From: Nocardia veterana NBRC 100344
GTDB taxonomy: Bacteria; Actinomycetota; Actinomycetes; Mycobacteriales; Mycobacteriaceae
Assembly: GCF_000308855.1 (NCBI RefSeq)
Contig: NZ_BAGM01000014.1
Location: 1-33,406, forward strand
Direction of reading: 5' to 3'
Length of the DNA: 33,406 nucleotides
In this document: one piece after another, positions 8,295 through 17,950 of the stretch
Position numbering within the stretch: position 1 is the first letter of the stretch
Layout of the letters: every line of letters begins with the position of its first letter
Notes under the pieces: generated by a model
What the model was told of the DNA's origin: nothing
Databases searched by the model: none
Seen by the model: only the letters and a program-made list of their open reading frames with translations
Made by a program: the position numbers and the translations under genes

Positions 8295-9074
8295 TCAGCC
8301 GGGCAGTACGGACACCCGCCCGCCCATCGGGACGGTGCGCAGAATCGAGGTGAGCCGCCGTCCCTCGACCGCGTGCAACACGACCGAGGGATCCGGTGCG
8401 TAGTCGATCGGCACCTCGCCCGGGGTGCGCACTTCCCAGGCGCCGCCGATCGCCGAGGCCACACTCGGCGCCACCACCAGCGGGCGCCCGCCGAACAGGG
8501 TGGTGCCCATCGCATGCATGTGGCCGGTGAGTACGCCCAGGATCCGATCGTCGGCGGCGATCGTGCGTTCCAGGCGCTGCGGATCGGCCAGCCGGATCGG
8601 GTCGACGACGGTCGAGTACATCGGGACCGGCGGATGATGCATCGCGACCAGGACGGATCGGTCCGCGGGGGTGCGGGCCAGCAGCCGATCCAGCCAGTCG
8701 TAGGTGGCCGCGCCGAGCGCCCCGCCACCGGCCCCGGGAATCGTGGAGTCCAACAGCGCCACGGTGACCGGGCCCACGTCGACGGCCCGATTGATCGGCC
8801 CGGTCGCGGCCGGAACATCGAGCAGAATGCGGCGCAGATTCGCGCGGTCGTCGTGATTGCCGGGCAGGACGTACAGCGGAATGTCGGTGCGCAGCACCTT
8901 CCGCGCCTGCTCGTACTGGGCGGCGGTGCCGGAATCGGTGAGATCGCCGGTGATCAGGATGGCGTCGGGGCGGTGCGGTAATCGGTCGAGATAGTCGAGG
9001 ACCGTGGCGACGCGGTCGGCGTTGTGCGGGTTCTGATCGAAGTGAGTGTCGCTGACCTGTGCCAACAGAATCAT
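8295..9074 (-). CDS. Calcineurin-like metallophosphoesterase (cyclic-nucleotide phosphodiesterase type)
   Basis: The 259-aa product carries all metal-binding motifs of class III cyclic nucleotide phosphodiesterases (CpdA, M. tuberculosis Rv0805): SDTH (8-11), GDLTD (43-47), GNHDD (72-76), HHPP (146-149) and GHMH (184-187). It is predicted to be a soluble di-metal enzyme hydrolysing 3',5'-cAMP or related phosphodiesters. The family is promiscuous, so the substrate is not certain. ATG 9074 is chosen because homology begins there (MILLAQVSDTHF); an in-frame extension upstream to 9239 looks non-coding. It lies 67 bases upstream of the monooxygenase start on the same strand. Confidence 0.87.
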   Translation of the reverse strand: MILLAQVSDTHFDQNPHNADRVATVLDYLDRLPHRPDAILITGDLTDSGTAAQYEQARKVLRTDIPLYVLPGNHDDRANLRRILLDVPAATGPINRAVDVGPVTVALLDSTIPGAGGGALGAATYDWLDRLLARTPADRSVLVAMHHPPVPMYSTVVDPIRLADPQRLERTIAADDRILGVLTGHMHAMGTTLFGGRPLVVAPSVASAIGGAWEVRTPGEVPIDYAPDPSVVLHAVEGRRLTSILRTVPMGGRVSVLPG

Positions 9075-9260
9075 GGCGTCCGCTTTCTCGTGGGATCGCA
9101 CCGTTGCGCCCGGATGGGGAACGACCGGTGCGAGCCCGTGTGGAGTCGGCCCCCGGGGATGTTCGCTTCGGCCGCGTGCGTGCCGAAACGGCACCTGTCC
9201 AGAGTAGAAGGTCCATAGCGCGCCGTCTGCATGACGCACGCCACCGCTTATAGCCGGTTG

Positions 9261-10031
9261 CTATCTATCGGCGAGATGTGCGAGCAGGTCGGCGGGATCA
9301 TCGATGATCGGCTCGGTGCCGGTCGTGAAGAAGTCCGGGCCGGGCCGGGCCGTCAGTTCGAGTGCGGATCCGGCCCGCCACGGCGCGTCCAGCCGCAACC
9401 GCCACGAGTGCAGGTGCGTGCGCGCGTAGGTCCCGGATCGGTCGAACAGCGGGTCGCCCGCGATCGGATAGCCGATCCAGGCCAGATGGACGCGGATCTG
9501 GTGCCGCCGCCCGGTGATCGGCCGGGCCAGCACGACGGTGTGGCGTTCGGCCCGGGCCACCGTGGTGAATTCCGTGCGGGAGGGATAGCTCTTTCCCGCG
9601 AGGACGTCGCTCTCGTCGACGAACCAGAGGTCGCCGTCGCGCCGGATGGTTTCCCGGGGCGCGGCGATGCGCACCCGATTCTTGCGGCCCACGCTCAACG
9701 GCAGCTCGATCACGCCCGTCTCGGGCAGCCCGGTCGCGGCGGTGACCAGGAGATACTGCTTGTCCGCGGTTCGCTTGGTGAACTGGCGGGTCAGCCCGCC
9801 GTGGGCGGCCAGATCCTTGGCGAACAGCACCAGCCCCGAGGTCACCTTGTCGATGCGATGCACCGGATAGAGGGTGATACCTTCCGCGGCGGCCAACTGC
9901 ACGAGGTCGGTGTCGTGCCGTTCGCCGGTCACCGCGATACCGGCCGGCTTGTTCAGCGCGATGATCGCGTCGTCCTCGTCGACCAGGTACTGTTCGGCCA
10001 GCCGTGACCAGTGCATCTGCGCCGGGTGCAT
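9261..10031 (-). CDS. RluA-family pseudouridine synthase
   Basis: The 256-aa protein isomerises uridine to pseudouridine in RNA. The catalytic motif HRIDKVTSGLVLFAK places the nucleophilic Asp at residue 61. The C-terminal family block GRRHQIRVHLAWIGYPIAGD is also present. There is no S4 domain ahead of the catalytic domain, so it resembles RluA/RluC-like enzymes of actinobacteria of unassigned target (rRNA or tRNA). ATG 10031 is preferred because an in-frame extension to 10298 reads through the acyl-CoA dehydrogenase gene. The Shine-Dalgarno is poor (GGAG touching the ATG), and ATG 10016 is a possible alternative. The gene follows the acyl-CoA dehydrogenase by 76 bases on the same strand. 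Confidence 0.87.
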   Translation of the reverse strand: MHPAQMHWSRLAEQYLVDEDDAIIALNKPAGIAVTGERHDTDLVQLAAAEGITLYPVHRIDKVTSGLVLFAKDLAAHGGLTRQFTKRTADKQYLLVTAATGLPETGVIELPLSVGRKNRVRIAAPRETIRRDGDLWFVDESDVLAGKSYPSRTEFTTVARAERHTVVLARPITGRRHQIRVHLAWIGYPIAGDPLFDRSGTYARTHLHSWRLRLDAPWRAGSALELTARPGPDFFTTGTEPIIDDPADLLAHLADR

Positions 10032-10107
10032 CTCCACGGGGTCAGCGTAGAGGCCCCGGTCATGGCCGATTGTCGCCAGGAGGGGGCGGTACCGCGATGC
10101 CGGTGTG

Positions 10108-11907
10108 CTACAGCCACGCGTCGTCGAGGTCCAGGGTGGTGCGATCCATGGCGTCGAGCAGGTCGAAAAGCGGTGCGGTCCGCGGCAATTCCCAGTGGAA
10201 GAAGTAGCGCGCCGCCGCCCGCTTGCCGCGATGGAAGTCCTCGCTCCCGGCGTTGGCCGCGATCGCCTGCTCCAGCCAGATCCAGGCCAGCACGACATGT
10301 CCGAACGCCTCCAGGTATGCCGACGAATTCGCCAGCGCCGCTTCCGGATTCGCGTCCCGCCAGACCGTCGCGGTGGTGGTGGCGATGCGGCCCGCCGCGG
10401 CGGCCAGCGCGTCGGCGAAATCGCCGAGTTCGCCGTCGCCGGTGGAGCGGGCCCGGTCCACCGTGTCGCCCATGGTGTCCAGCAGCAGCGTCAGCGCCGC
10501 CCCGCCGTCGGCGACCACCGCCCGCCCGAGCAGATCCAGGCTCTGAATGCCGTGGGTACCTTCGTGAATCGGGTTGAGCCGGTTGTCACGATAGTGCTGC
10601 TCGACGTCGTAGTCGCGGGTGTAGCCCGCGCCGCCGTGTACCTGGATGGCCAGGTCGTTGGCCGCCAGGCACCACTGGCTGGGCCAGCTCTTGGCGATCG
10701 GGGTCAGGACTCGCAGCAGGAGGCCGGCGCGCTGGGCCTCGGTGTCGTCGACTGCGCTGCGCTGGCGATCGATCAGCGTGCCGCAGTACAACTGCAATGC
10801 GAGGGCGCCTTCGGCATACGACTTCTGCGCCAGCAACATGCGCCGCACGTCCGGATGCGACACGATCGGCACCTGAGCGGAGGCGCCGCCCTTCGCGGTG
10901 ACCGGCCGGCCCTGCGGTCGGTTGCGGGCATAGTCGAGCGCCTTGAGGTACCCCGTATAACCCAGGGCGGTGGCGGCCAGGCCGACCCCCAGCCGGGCCT
11001 CGTTCATCATGTGGAACATGTAGGCCAGGCCCCGGTTGGGTTCGCCGACCAGATAACCGACCGCGCCCGGCGCGCCGCCCGGGGTGAACGCGCCGTCGCC
11101 GAAGACGGGTGCGGTGTTGACCGTGCCCCGCCAGCCCATCTTGTGGTTGATCCCGGCGAGCACCACGTCGTTGCGCTCGCCCAGCGAATCGCCCTCGGCC
11201 GGAAGGTATTTCGGCACGATGAACAGGGAGATACCGCGGGTGCCGGGTTCCGAGCCCGGAATCCGGGCCAGCACCAGATGCACGATGTTCTCCGACAGCT
11301 CGTGATCGCCACCGGAAATCCACATCTTGCGGCCGAAGAGCCGATAGGTGCCGTCGTCCTGCGGCACCGCCTTGGTGGTGATATCGGCCAGTGACGAGCC
11401 GGCCTGCGGCTCCGACAGGGCCATCGTGCCGAAGTACCGCCCGGTCAGCATCGGCCGCACGAAGCGGTCGATCTGGCCCGGATCGGCATGTGCGGCCAGT
11501 AGATTCGCATTCCCGATGGTGAGCAGCGCGTAGCTCGCGGTGGCCACATTCGCGGCATAGAACCAGGCCATGCACGCGGTGAAGACCGTGTGCGGCAGCT
11601 GCATTCCGCCGACTCGCTCGTCCATCGCGGCGCCGACGAATCCGGCCTCGGCGAAGGCGCTCAACGCGGTGGCCACCTCGGGGATGATGTGCACCTTCTC
11701 GCCGTCGAAGGTCGGCTCGTGCAGATCACCCGTGCGGTTGTGCGGCGCGAAGTACTTCTCGGCCAGTTCCCGGCTCAGCGCGAGGACCTGGTCGAACGTG
11801 TCCCGGCTGTGCTCGCGGTAGCGCTCGCGCCCGGTCAGCTCGGTCACGTTCAGCCACTCGTAGAGCAGGAAGTCGAGGTCACGGGCCGACATGATGAGCG
11901 AGTCCAT
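10108..11907 (-). CDS. Acyl-CoA dehydrogenase, large FadE5-like type
   Basis: This FAD enzyme introduces the alpha-beta double bond in acyl-CoA during beta-oxidation. The 599-aa length and extra C-terminal helical domain match the long family that includes FadE5 (Rv0244c). Visible features are the flavin-binding block ALSEPQAGSS (164-173), the ISGGDHELSENIVHLVLAR block (198-216), and the region DNRLNPIHEGTHGIQ (441-455), whose Glu 449 aligns with the catalytic base of FadE5-like enzymes. The C-terminus ends in the typical RTTLDLDDAWL. The start is ATG 11907, with ATG 11892 as an alternative. It lies 97 bases after the TetR gene on the same strand, so it may be part of, or controlled by, the P450-TetR unit. 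The chain-length preference is unknown. Confidence 0.88.
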   Translation of the reverse strand: MDSLIMSARDLDFLLYEWLNVTELTGRERYREHSRDTFDQVLALSRELAEKYFAPHNRTGDLHEPTFDGEKVHIIPEVATALSAFAEAGFVGAAMDERVGGMQLPHTVFTACMAWFYAANVATASYALLTIGNANLLAAHADPGQIDRFVRPMLTGRYFGTMALSEPQAGSSLADITTKAVPQDDGTYRLFGRKMWISGGDHELSENIVHLVLARIPGSEPGTRGISLFIVPKYLPAEGDSLGERNDVVLAGINHKMGWRGTVNTAPVFGDGAFTPGGAPGAVGYLVGEPNRGLAYMFHMMNEARLGVGLAATALGYTGYLKALDYARNRPQGRPVTAKGGASAQVPIVSHPDVRRMLLAQKSYAEGALALQLYCGTLIDRQRSAVDDTEAQRAGLLLRVLTPIAKSWPSQWCLAANDLAIQVHGGAGYTRDYDVEQHYRDNRLNPIHEGTHGIQSLDLLGRAVVADGGAALTLLLDTMGDTVDRARSTGDGELGDFADALAAAAGRIATTTATVWRDANPEAALANSSAYLEAFGHVVLAWIWLEQAIAANAGSEDFHRGKRAAARYFFHWELPRTAPLFDLLDAMDRTTLDLDDAWL

Positions 11908-12004
11908 ACCCCCAGCCTGCTGGGCGACGCTGCCCCGCGCAAGGGGCGCGTCGCCCCGCCGGTGGTGCGACCCCGGCGGGCTCGGCGTCGGGCGGCCGTC
12001 CCGG

Positions 12005-12571
12005 TCAGTGTCGTTCGGCGAGCAGGGGCGCGAGGAACCGTTCCAGCAGGGCGCGCTCCTCGGCCTCGTCGCGCCCCGGCACGGTCAGCAGGGAGACGAT
12101 GATGCGGGTCAGCCAGCGTGCGAGCTGGCTCGAATCATCGTCTCCCATCCCGGTTTCCGGCCCGAACAGCGAGCGGCTGATCGCCTCGATCACCTCGGAG
12201 GTCTGCGCGATGGCCAGCGTCCGGCCCGCATCGTCGGGGCGGAACCAGGCGATGAGCAGCGGATCGGAACGCACCGCTCGCAGGCTCGCGAGCACACCGG
12301 CCACGGCGCGTTCGCCGGGATCGGTGATCGATCCGATCTCGGCCGTCACCGTGGCACCGACCCGCCGCGCCTCGCGGTGGACGTAGGCCAGCTGCACCGC
12401 CTGGCGGCTGTCGAAATAGCGATACAGCGTGGCCCGCGAACATCCGGCCGCCTTGGCGATATCGCCCATCTGGGTCGCGTTCACACCGCGCTGGGCGAAC
12501 AGGCTCGCGGCGGCGTCCAGAATCCGTTCGGCGGCCTGTAACGAGCGCGGCTGCGCCAACCAGTCACTCAT
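12005..12571 (-). CDS. TetR-family transcriptional regulator
   Basis: The 188-aa product has an N-terminal TetR helix-turn-helix: ILDAAASLFAQRGVNATQMG then IAKAAGCSRATLYRYFDSR (about 17-55). The C-terminal half is a ligand-binding helical domain without a recognisable ligand signature. Its ATG (12571) overlaps the stop of the P450 gene by four bases (ATGA), which indicates translational coupling and one transcript. A regulator co-transcribed with a P450 usually represses its own promoter and responds to a substrate or product of the enzyme; that is inference. The likely target is the promoter at 13792-13820. Confidence 0.88.
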   Translation of the reverse strand: MSDWLAQPRSLQAAERILDAAASLFAQRGVNATQMGDIAKAAGCSRATLYRYFDSRQAVQLAYVHREARRVGATVTAEIGSITDPGERAVAGVLASLRAVRSDPLLIAWFRPDDAGRTLAIAQTSEVIEAISRSLFGPETGMGDDDSSQLARWLTRIIVSLLTVPGRDEAEERALLERFLAPLLAERH

Positions 12572-13785
12572 GCCGGCACGAAGGGGACGTTGACCGGCCA
12601 CCGGACGTAGTTGCCGTCGGTATAGCGCACCCCGTCGAGGTCGACCGTGAAATCCGGGCAGCGGGCGAGCAGTTCCCGCAGGGCGACGGTGGCCTGCATC
12701 CGCGCGGCGGCGGCGCCGAGGCAGTGATGGTTGCCGTTGCCGAAGGTGAGGATGTTCCGCGGATTTCGGGTGACGTCCAATTCACTTGCGTCGGGACCGT
12801 ATTCGGCTTCGTCCCGGTTGGCCGAGGCGTACAGCATGAGCACCCGCCGGCCTGCCGGAATCCGCACCCCCTCGATCTCGACATCGCGCGTGGTGGTCCG
12901 GGCCAGGCCCTGCACCGGCGAGGTCAGCCGCAGGAATTCGTCGACCGCACCCGGAATCAGGCCGGGATCGTCGAGCAGCCGTCGTCGCTGTTCGGGGTAG
13001 GTGGTCAGCAATTGCACCGCGCCGCCGAGATTTCCGGTGGTGGTGTCGTTGCCGCCGGTGATCATCGTGAAGGCGAAGCCGATGATCTGCAGTATCTCGC
13101 CGACATCGCTGTCGGAGCCCAGCCCGGATGCCACCAGATGCGAGACGGTGTCGTCGGCGGGTTCCAGCTTGCGTTTGTCGATCATCGTGATGAAGTACTG
13201 CGTCAGCTCACCGACCGCTTCCTGCGCGTGTTCGATACCGCCGGTCGCGGAGGCCGCCACGATCGCCTCGCTCCACTCGTCGAATTTCGCTCGATCCGCC
13301 TCGGGCACACCGAGATAGTGCGCCACCACCATGGTCGGCAGCGGTTTGAACAACTCGACGGAGATGTCACCACCGCCGGCCGCGCGCAACCGTTCCAGCC
13401 GGTCGATCACGAAGGCTTCGACGGCCGGCCGGATCTCCTGCACCTGGCGCGGCGTGAAACCCTTCGCGACGCGGCGGCGGAACACCGTGTGGTCGGGCGG
13501 ATCGGTGAAGACGAACGGCCGATTCTCGCCCAGCCCGATCTCGCTCAGATTGTTGTAGTCGACGGTCAACCCCTGGGCGGAGGAGAACGTCTCGGGATCG
13601 CGGACCGCCGCGTAGATATCGGCGTAGCGGGACAGCACGTAGTAGTCGTCCTGTTCCCGGCCTTCCGGCACCACATGGTGGACCGGGGCGAATTCGCGCA
13701 GGGCCGCGTACATCGGCCACGGGTCGCGCCAGCTTTCGCCCGAGCGGAGTGTGAATCGAGCTTCGTGAGACACCGTCTGGCTCAT
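12568..13785 (-). CDS. Cytochrome P450
   Basis: This 405-aa haem monooxygenase has all core motifs: I-helix ITGGNDTTT (242-250) for oxygen activation, K-helix EFLR (283-286) and haem-binding FGNGNHHCLG (348-357) with the axial Cys at 355. It is soluble and needs an external ferredoxin/reductase, neither of which is in the window. The style fits actinobacterial P450s acting on fatty acids, terpenoids or sterols, but the CYP family cannot be assigned by eye. ATG 13785 is preferred over an in-frame ATG at 13833. Homology begins nearby, and a promoter places transcription start at or next to this ATG. It is followed by a coupled TetR gene and an acyl-CoA dehydrogenase, suggesting lipid or terpenoid oxidation. 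Confidence 0.9.
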   Translation of the reverse strand: MSQTVSHEARFTLRSGESWRDPWPMYAALREFAPVHHVVPEGREQDDYYVLSRYADIYAAVRDPETFSSAQGLTVDYNNLSEIGLGENRPFVFTDPPDHTVFRRRVAKGFTPRQVQEIRPAVEAFVIDRLERLRAAGGGDISVELFKPLPTMVVAHYLGVPEADRAKFDEWSEAIVAASATGGIEHAQEAVGELTQYFITMIDKRKLEPADDTVSHLVASGLGSDSDVGEILQIIGFAFTMITGGNDTTTGNLGGAVQLLTTYPEQRRRLLDDPGLIPGAVDEFLRLTSPVQGLARTTTRDVEIEGVRIPAGRRVLMLYASANRDEAEYGPDASELDVTRNPRNILTFGNGNHHCLGAAAARMQATVALRELLARCPDFTVDLDGVRYTDGNYVRWPVNVPFVPA

Positions 13786-13791
13786 GTTTCG

Positions 13792-13820
13792 AATGTAAGA
13801 CAAATCAGGTCGAGTGTCTA
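13792..13820 (-). promoter_or_regulatory. Putative leaderless promoter of the P450-TetR operon
   Basis: Read on the minus strand: -35 TAGACA (13820-13815), a 17-base spacer, -10 TACATT (13797-13792), then six bases to the ATG at 13785. A start seven bases after the -10 box falls on the ATG, giving a leaderless mRNA. This fits the absence of a Shine-Dalgarno. AGACA and TGTCT form an inverted repeat 12 bases apart across the spacer, a possible site for the co-transcribed TetR protein. Confidence 0.55.
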
Positions 13821-13878
13821 GAACGTGTTTCACCGAGATGGGTAGGGCACTGGCTGTCGTAGGGCACCGCGACGGCGT

Positions 13879-14550
<672 letters not shown>

Positions 14551-14742
14551 CGTGGTCACCCGGGTATGTGGAAGGGGGCGAAGCGCCGGCGCATCGCGGA
14601 AGCCAGCGCGTACTCTACGCCGGAGGCGGGCCTGTCGGTGCGCGGTTTGCCCCGATCGAGGCCGAATCGAATACCGCGCGGGCGGCCGCCGGGCTCGGTA
14701 CCGTGGACTCACCCCGCGCCGACCGTCGGACAAGGAGGGCCC

Positions 14743-16173
14743 ATGCGAGCCGGTCCCGCCCTGCGAGAATTCTTCCGGCGCAAGCCGATCGAGCTCATCG
14801 AGGACGATTCCGCCACCGGTCTGCACCGGGCGCTGGGGCTGTGGCAGCTGACCGCCATCGGGGTGGGTGGCATCATCGGCGCCGGGATCTTCGCCCTGGC
14901 CGGGGCGGTCGCCCACGATACCGCCGGGCCGGCCGTGCTCATCTCGTTCCTCATCGCCGGGGTGGCCAGCGCGGCCGCGGCGCTGTCCTACGCCGAATTC
15001 GCGGGCCTGATTCCGCGCGCCGGCTCGGCCTACACCTACGGCTACGCCGTCCTCGGCGAGCCGGTCGGCTGGTTCATCGGCTGGGATCTGCTGCTCGAGT
15101 ACACCGCGATCGTGTCCGTGGTCGCCATCGGCATCTCCGGCTACATCCAATTCCTGTTGGGACAGTTCGACCTTCAACTCCCGGATTGGATGCTGGGCGC
15201 GCCCGGCACCGGCCACGGCCACGTGGTGGATCTGTTCGCGGCGGTGCTGTGCCTGTTGATCGCCTACCTGCTCAATCTCGGCATTCGGGCCGCGGCGCGG
15301 TTCGAGACCTTCGTGGTCGGCCTCAAGGTCGTGGTCGTGATCGTGGTGATCGTGGTCGGCTTCCGCTACATCGATGCGGCGAACTACCACCCCTTCTTCC
15401 CGTTCGGTATGTCCGGCGCGGTGACCGGCGCCGCGACGGTGTTCTTCGCGGTCTTCGGCTACGACGCGATGTCGACCGCGGCCGAGGAATCCGTGGATGC
15501 GAAACGCCATCTGCCCAAGGCGATTCTGCTCTCGCTCGCGATCTCGATGGTGCTGTACGTGTTGGTATGCCTGGTGCTGACCGGGATGCAGCACTACACC
15601 GAGATCGATCCGGAGAGCGGGCTCTCCTCGGCCTTCGCATCCGTCGGGCTGCGCGGACTGGGCAGTCTGATCGCGGCCGGTGCGATCGTCGGCATCATGA
15701 CCGTGCTGTTCACCTTCATGCTCGGAGTCACCCGCGTCTGGTACTCGATGAGCCGAGACGGCTTGTTGCCCAGGTGGTTCGCCAAAACCCATCCGGTCCG
15801 GCAGGTGCCGACGCGGATCACCTGGATCGTCGGATTCGCGTCGGCCACGATCGCCGGACTGCTGCCGATCGGTGAGGCCGCCGAACTGACGAATATCGGA
15901 ATTCTGCTGGCCTTCATCGTGGTCTGCGTGGCCGTCATCGTGCTGCGCTACCGCCGCCCGGAGCTGCCACGCACCTTCCGCACGCCCGGAATGCCGGTGG
16001 TGCCGCTGGTCGGGATCGGGTTCTCGATCTGGCTGATCACCCACCTGGAGCCGGTGACCTGGCTGCGGTTCGCGATCTGGTTCGCGATCGGTGCGGTCGT
16101 CTATCTCGCGTACAGCCGCCGCCACTCGCTGCTGGCCGCGCCCGCGGCGACCACGCCGGCCGATCGACCGTAG
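14743..16173 (+). CDS. APC-superfamily amino acid permease
   Basis: The 476-aa integral membrane protein has about 12 predicted helices and the APC start signature GLWQLTAIGVGGIIGAGIF (about 31-49). PRAGSAYTYGYAVLGEPVGW follows near 91-110, then FAVFGYDAMSTAAEE and DAKRHLPKAI further on. These are typical of the cationic amino acid transporter (CAT/YfnA-like) branch, with proton-coupled uptake as the likely mechanism. Substrate specificity cannot be read from the sequence. The start is well supported: AAGGAGG at 14732-14738 lies four bases before ATG 14743. The gene stands alone, divergent from the phosphoribosyltransferase, and a weak hairpin with a T-run follows it. Confidence 0.9.
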   Translation: MRAGPALREFFRRKPIELIEDDSATGLHRALGLWQLTAIGVGGIIGAGIFALAGAVAHDTAGPAVLISFLIAGVASAAAALSYAEFAGLIPRAGSAYTYGYAVLGEPVGWFIGWDLLLEYTAIVSVVAIGISGYIQFLLGQFDLQLPDWMLGAPGTGHGHVVDLFAAVLCLLIAYLLNLGIRAAARFETFVVGLKVVVVIVVIVVGFRYIDAANYHPFFPFGMSGAVTGAATVFFAVFGYDAMSTAAEESVDAKRHLPKAILLSLAISMVLYVLVCLVLTGMQHYTEIDPESGLSSAFASVGLRGLGSLIAAGAIVGIMTVLFTFMLGVTRVWYSMSRDGLLPRWFAKTHPVRQVPTRITWIVGFASATIAGLLPIGEAAELTNIGILLAFIVVCVAVIVLRYRRPELPRTFRTPGMPVVPLVGIGFSIWLITHLEPVTWLRFAIWFAIGAVVYLAYSRRHSLLAAPAATTPADRP

Positions 16174-16184
16174 GGATCGTATCG

Positions 16185-16210
16185 AGATACCGGCGATATC
16201 TGCCGTTTTT
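16185..16210 (+). terminator. Weak candidate terminator after the permease gene
   Basis: A short AGATA/TATCT stem (16185-16189 and 16197-16201) with a 7-base loop is followed by GCCGTTTTT (16202-16210). The stem is only five base pairs. The rest of the AT-rich gap to 16362 probably carries the promoter of the NlpC/P60 gene, but no convincing -35/-10 pair was found. Confidence 0.3.
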
Positions 16211-16362
16211 CCGGAATTTATCGTTTCGTTATTCGAATTGCCGCGTTCCTATTTGGTTTCCATCCGCTCGTGGCGAATCATGGCTCCCCGGATCCAAGGA
16301 TCGACAGATCACCGTGGTGTTTCGGAAATCTGCTCTCGCTACGAGATTCGGAGGAACGCATC

Positions 16363-16941
16363 ATGGCAGGAACCGCAGAGGGTCGATGTACCCGTTTGCT
16401 CCACCGTTCGGCCTGGTCGACCGCGGTAGCACTGGCAGTTCTGGCCGGTGCCGCGGGAACGGCGACGATAACGGCAGCGCCGGTGAGCGCTCAATCTCCA
16501 TTACCCGCCCCGGTCGTGCCGGGAATTTCCCCCCTTCCCCAGATCGCAATTCCGGGGCTGATTCCGGAGATTCAGCCGGCACCGCCGGAAACCCCGAAAT
16601 CGCTCGGGGAGCGGGCCTTGGAGGCCGCGGAGTCGAAGCTGGGGTCGAGCTATCGGACCGGCGCCGCCGGCCCGGATGCCTTCGACTGCTCGGGGTTGGT
16701 GCAGTGGTCCTATCGGCAGGTGGGCGTCGAACTGCCGCGCACCAGCTACGACCAGCTGTCCGCCGGTGTGCCCGTCCCGTTGGACGCGCTGCAGCCGGGT
16801 GATCTGGTCTCGTTCTACGGCGGCGGACATTCCGCGCTGTATGCGGGTGACGGGACCGTGGTCCACGCCGCGACCAGTGGCGAGGGAGTCATCCGCTCCG
16901 CGATCGCCCAGATGCCGGTCACGGCTGCCCGTCGGTTCTGA
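16363..16941 (+). CDS. Secreted NlpC/P60-family peptidoglycan endopeptidase
   Basis: The 192-aa product begins with a signal peptide (hydrophobic core about 18-38, likely cleavage after APVSA near 43). A Pro-rich spacer (44-80) and a C-terminal NlpC/P60 domain follow. The catalytic Cys is in DAFDCSGLVQWSYR (Cys 109). Candidate catalytic His residues are 156 (GGGHSALY) and 168 (VVHAATSG). PRTSYDQ and LQPGDLVSFYGG are standard family blocks. The enzyme would cleave peptide cross-links in the cell wall, like the RipA/RipB family but without a coiled coil. ATG 16363 is preceded by GGAGGA at spacing 8-9. An in-frame ATG at 16270 would bury the signal peptide and is rejected. Confidence 0.9.
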   Translation: MAGTAEGRCTRLLHRSAWSTAVALAVLAGAAGTATITAAPVSAQSPLPAPVVPGISPLPQIAIPGLIPEIQPAPPETPKSLGERALEAAESKLGSSYRTGAAGPDAFDCSGLVQWSYRQVGVELPRTSYDQLSAGVPVPLDALQPGDLVSFYGGGHSALYAGDGTVVHAATSGEGVIRSAIAQMPVTAARRF

Positions 16942-16985
16942 GCGGTGACACCGAATGCGGTGCGCGGCACCGTGATTCGAGGCCG

Positions 16986-17055
16986 GTGCCGGTGGCCGGC
17001 ACGGGCGAACGGATCCCGAGGGTGACCGGCCGAGTGGATCGTGCTCGGCCGGTCA
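16986..17055. terminator. Bidirectional terminator region with two hairpins
   Basis: A perfect 12-bp stem joins TGACCGGCCGAG (17023-17034) to CTCGGCCGGTCA (17044-17055) with a 9-base loop. A smaller GTGCCGG-TGG-CCGGCAC hairpin lies at 16986-17002. Both sit between the convergent ends of the NlpC/P60 gene and the MHYT gene. Confidence 0.65.
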
Positions 17056-17069
17056 TCCGAGTCCGTCGG

Positions 17070-17950
17070 CTAACGCCGGGTGGACTGCCGTTTCGAAATC
17101 GCCTGCAGGCTGAAGGCCGGTGCGGGCTGGGCGGGCGCCGGCGATTCCTCGGTATGCGCCCGCGGCCAGGCGCGGCCGCTGTCGGCGAGTCCGAGATCGC
17201 TTGTCACCGTGGCATTCTCGCGCCGTGACGGGGCATCCACCTCGGCGAGGCCGACCAGCACCACGAGCATGATGGTGACGAGTGTGACGACCATGATCAG
17301 CGGGGTGAGCAGCTGTACCGAATCGACGCCGCCGGTCGGCTCGCTCATCGAATCCATCCGGTGCGCGGTCATGGATGCCATTCCCGTGTAATGCATTCCG
17401 CAGACCGCGAGGCCCATGATCAGGGCCGCGCCGAGGGTAGCGGAGAGCCCGCGCACGTGCAGGACGAACCAGAGCGCGGCGGTCGCGGCCACGACCGCGA
17501 TGAGAATCGACAGGGCCACCAGTCCCGTGCTGTATTCGATGTGCGCACCCGCGTGCATCGCGTGCATGCCGAGGTAGTGCATGGCGGCCACGCCGAAGCC
17601 GGTGATCATGCCGCCCAGCGGGAGCGCGATCGCCTCGCGATGGCCCCGCACCACGATCGACAGTCCGACCCAGACCACCAGGATGGCGATGGCAGCGCTG
17701 AGCAGTGTCATCGGAACGTCGTAACGGATGTTCGCACCGTGGATGGCGAACCCGAGCATGGCGGTGAAGTGCATGACCCAGATGCCGGCGCCGCCCAGCG
17801 AGACGCCGCGGCGATCAGCCAGCCGCCCGGCCAGCGGGAGGCTCGGGCGTGCGTGGCGCATCGCAATGCCAGCACCGAACCGATGACGGACATGACATAG
17901 GCCAGGGCGGGCGTCACCCAGCCGTGGCTGAAATGGTCGAGCTCGAGCAC
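17070..17950 (-). pseudogene. MHYT-domain membrane sensor, frameshifted near its N-terminus
   Basis: MHYT proteins are integral membrane sensors proposed to bind metal or diatomic gas through Met/His motifs. Starting at GTG 17950 (GGAG five bases upstream), the first 49 codons (LELDHFSHGWVTPALAYVMS and onward to WLIAAA) lead straight into VSLGGAGIWVMHF, but in another frame. One base is missing near 17804-17808, a GC-rich run. Restoring it gives about 293 aa with three motifs: MHFT (60-63), MHYL (124-127) and MHYT (186-189), seven or so helices, and a short cytosolic tail with no GGDEF, EAL or kinase domain. The sequence after the break is intact, so this is either a very young pseudogene or a sequencing error. 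A shorter product starting downstream would lack the first helix. Confidence 0.82.

Noticed and set aside
14551..16125. N-terminal extension of the phosphoribosyltransferase frame across the permease
   Set aside because: The extension reads antisense through an intact permease gene and is His/Asp/Arg-rich. The phosphoribosyltransferase fold starts at 14550.
16174..16362. A c-di-AMP riboswitch before the NlpC/P60 gene
   Set aside because: Such riboswitches precede some actinobacterial cell-wall hydrolase genes, but I could not find the expected conserved core or paired stems here.
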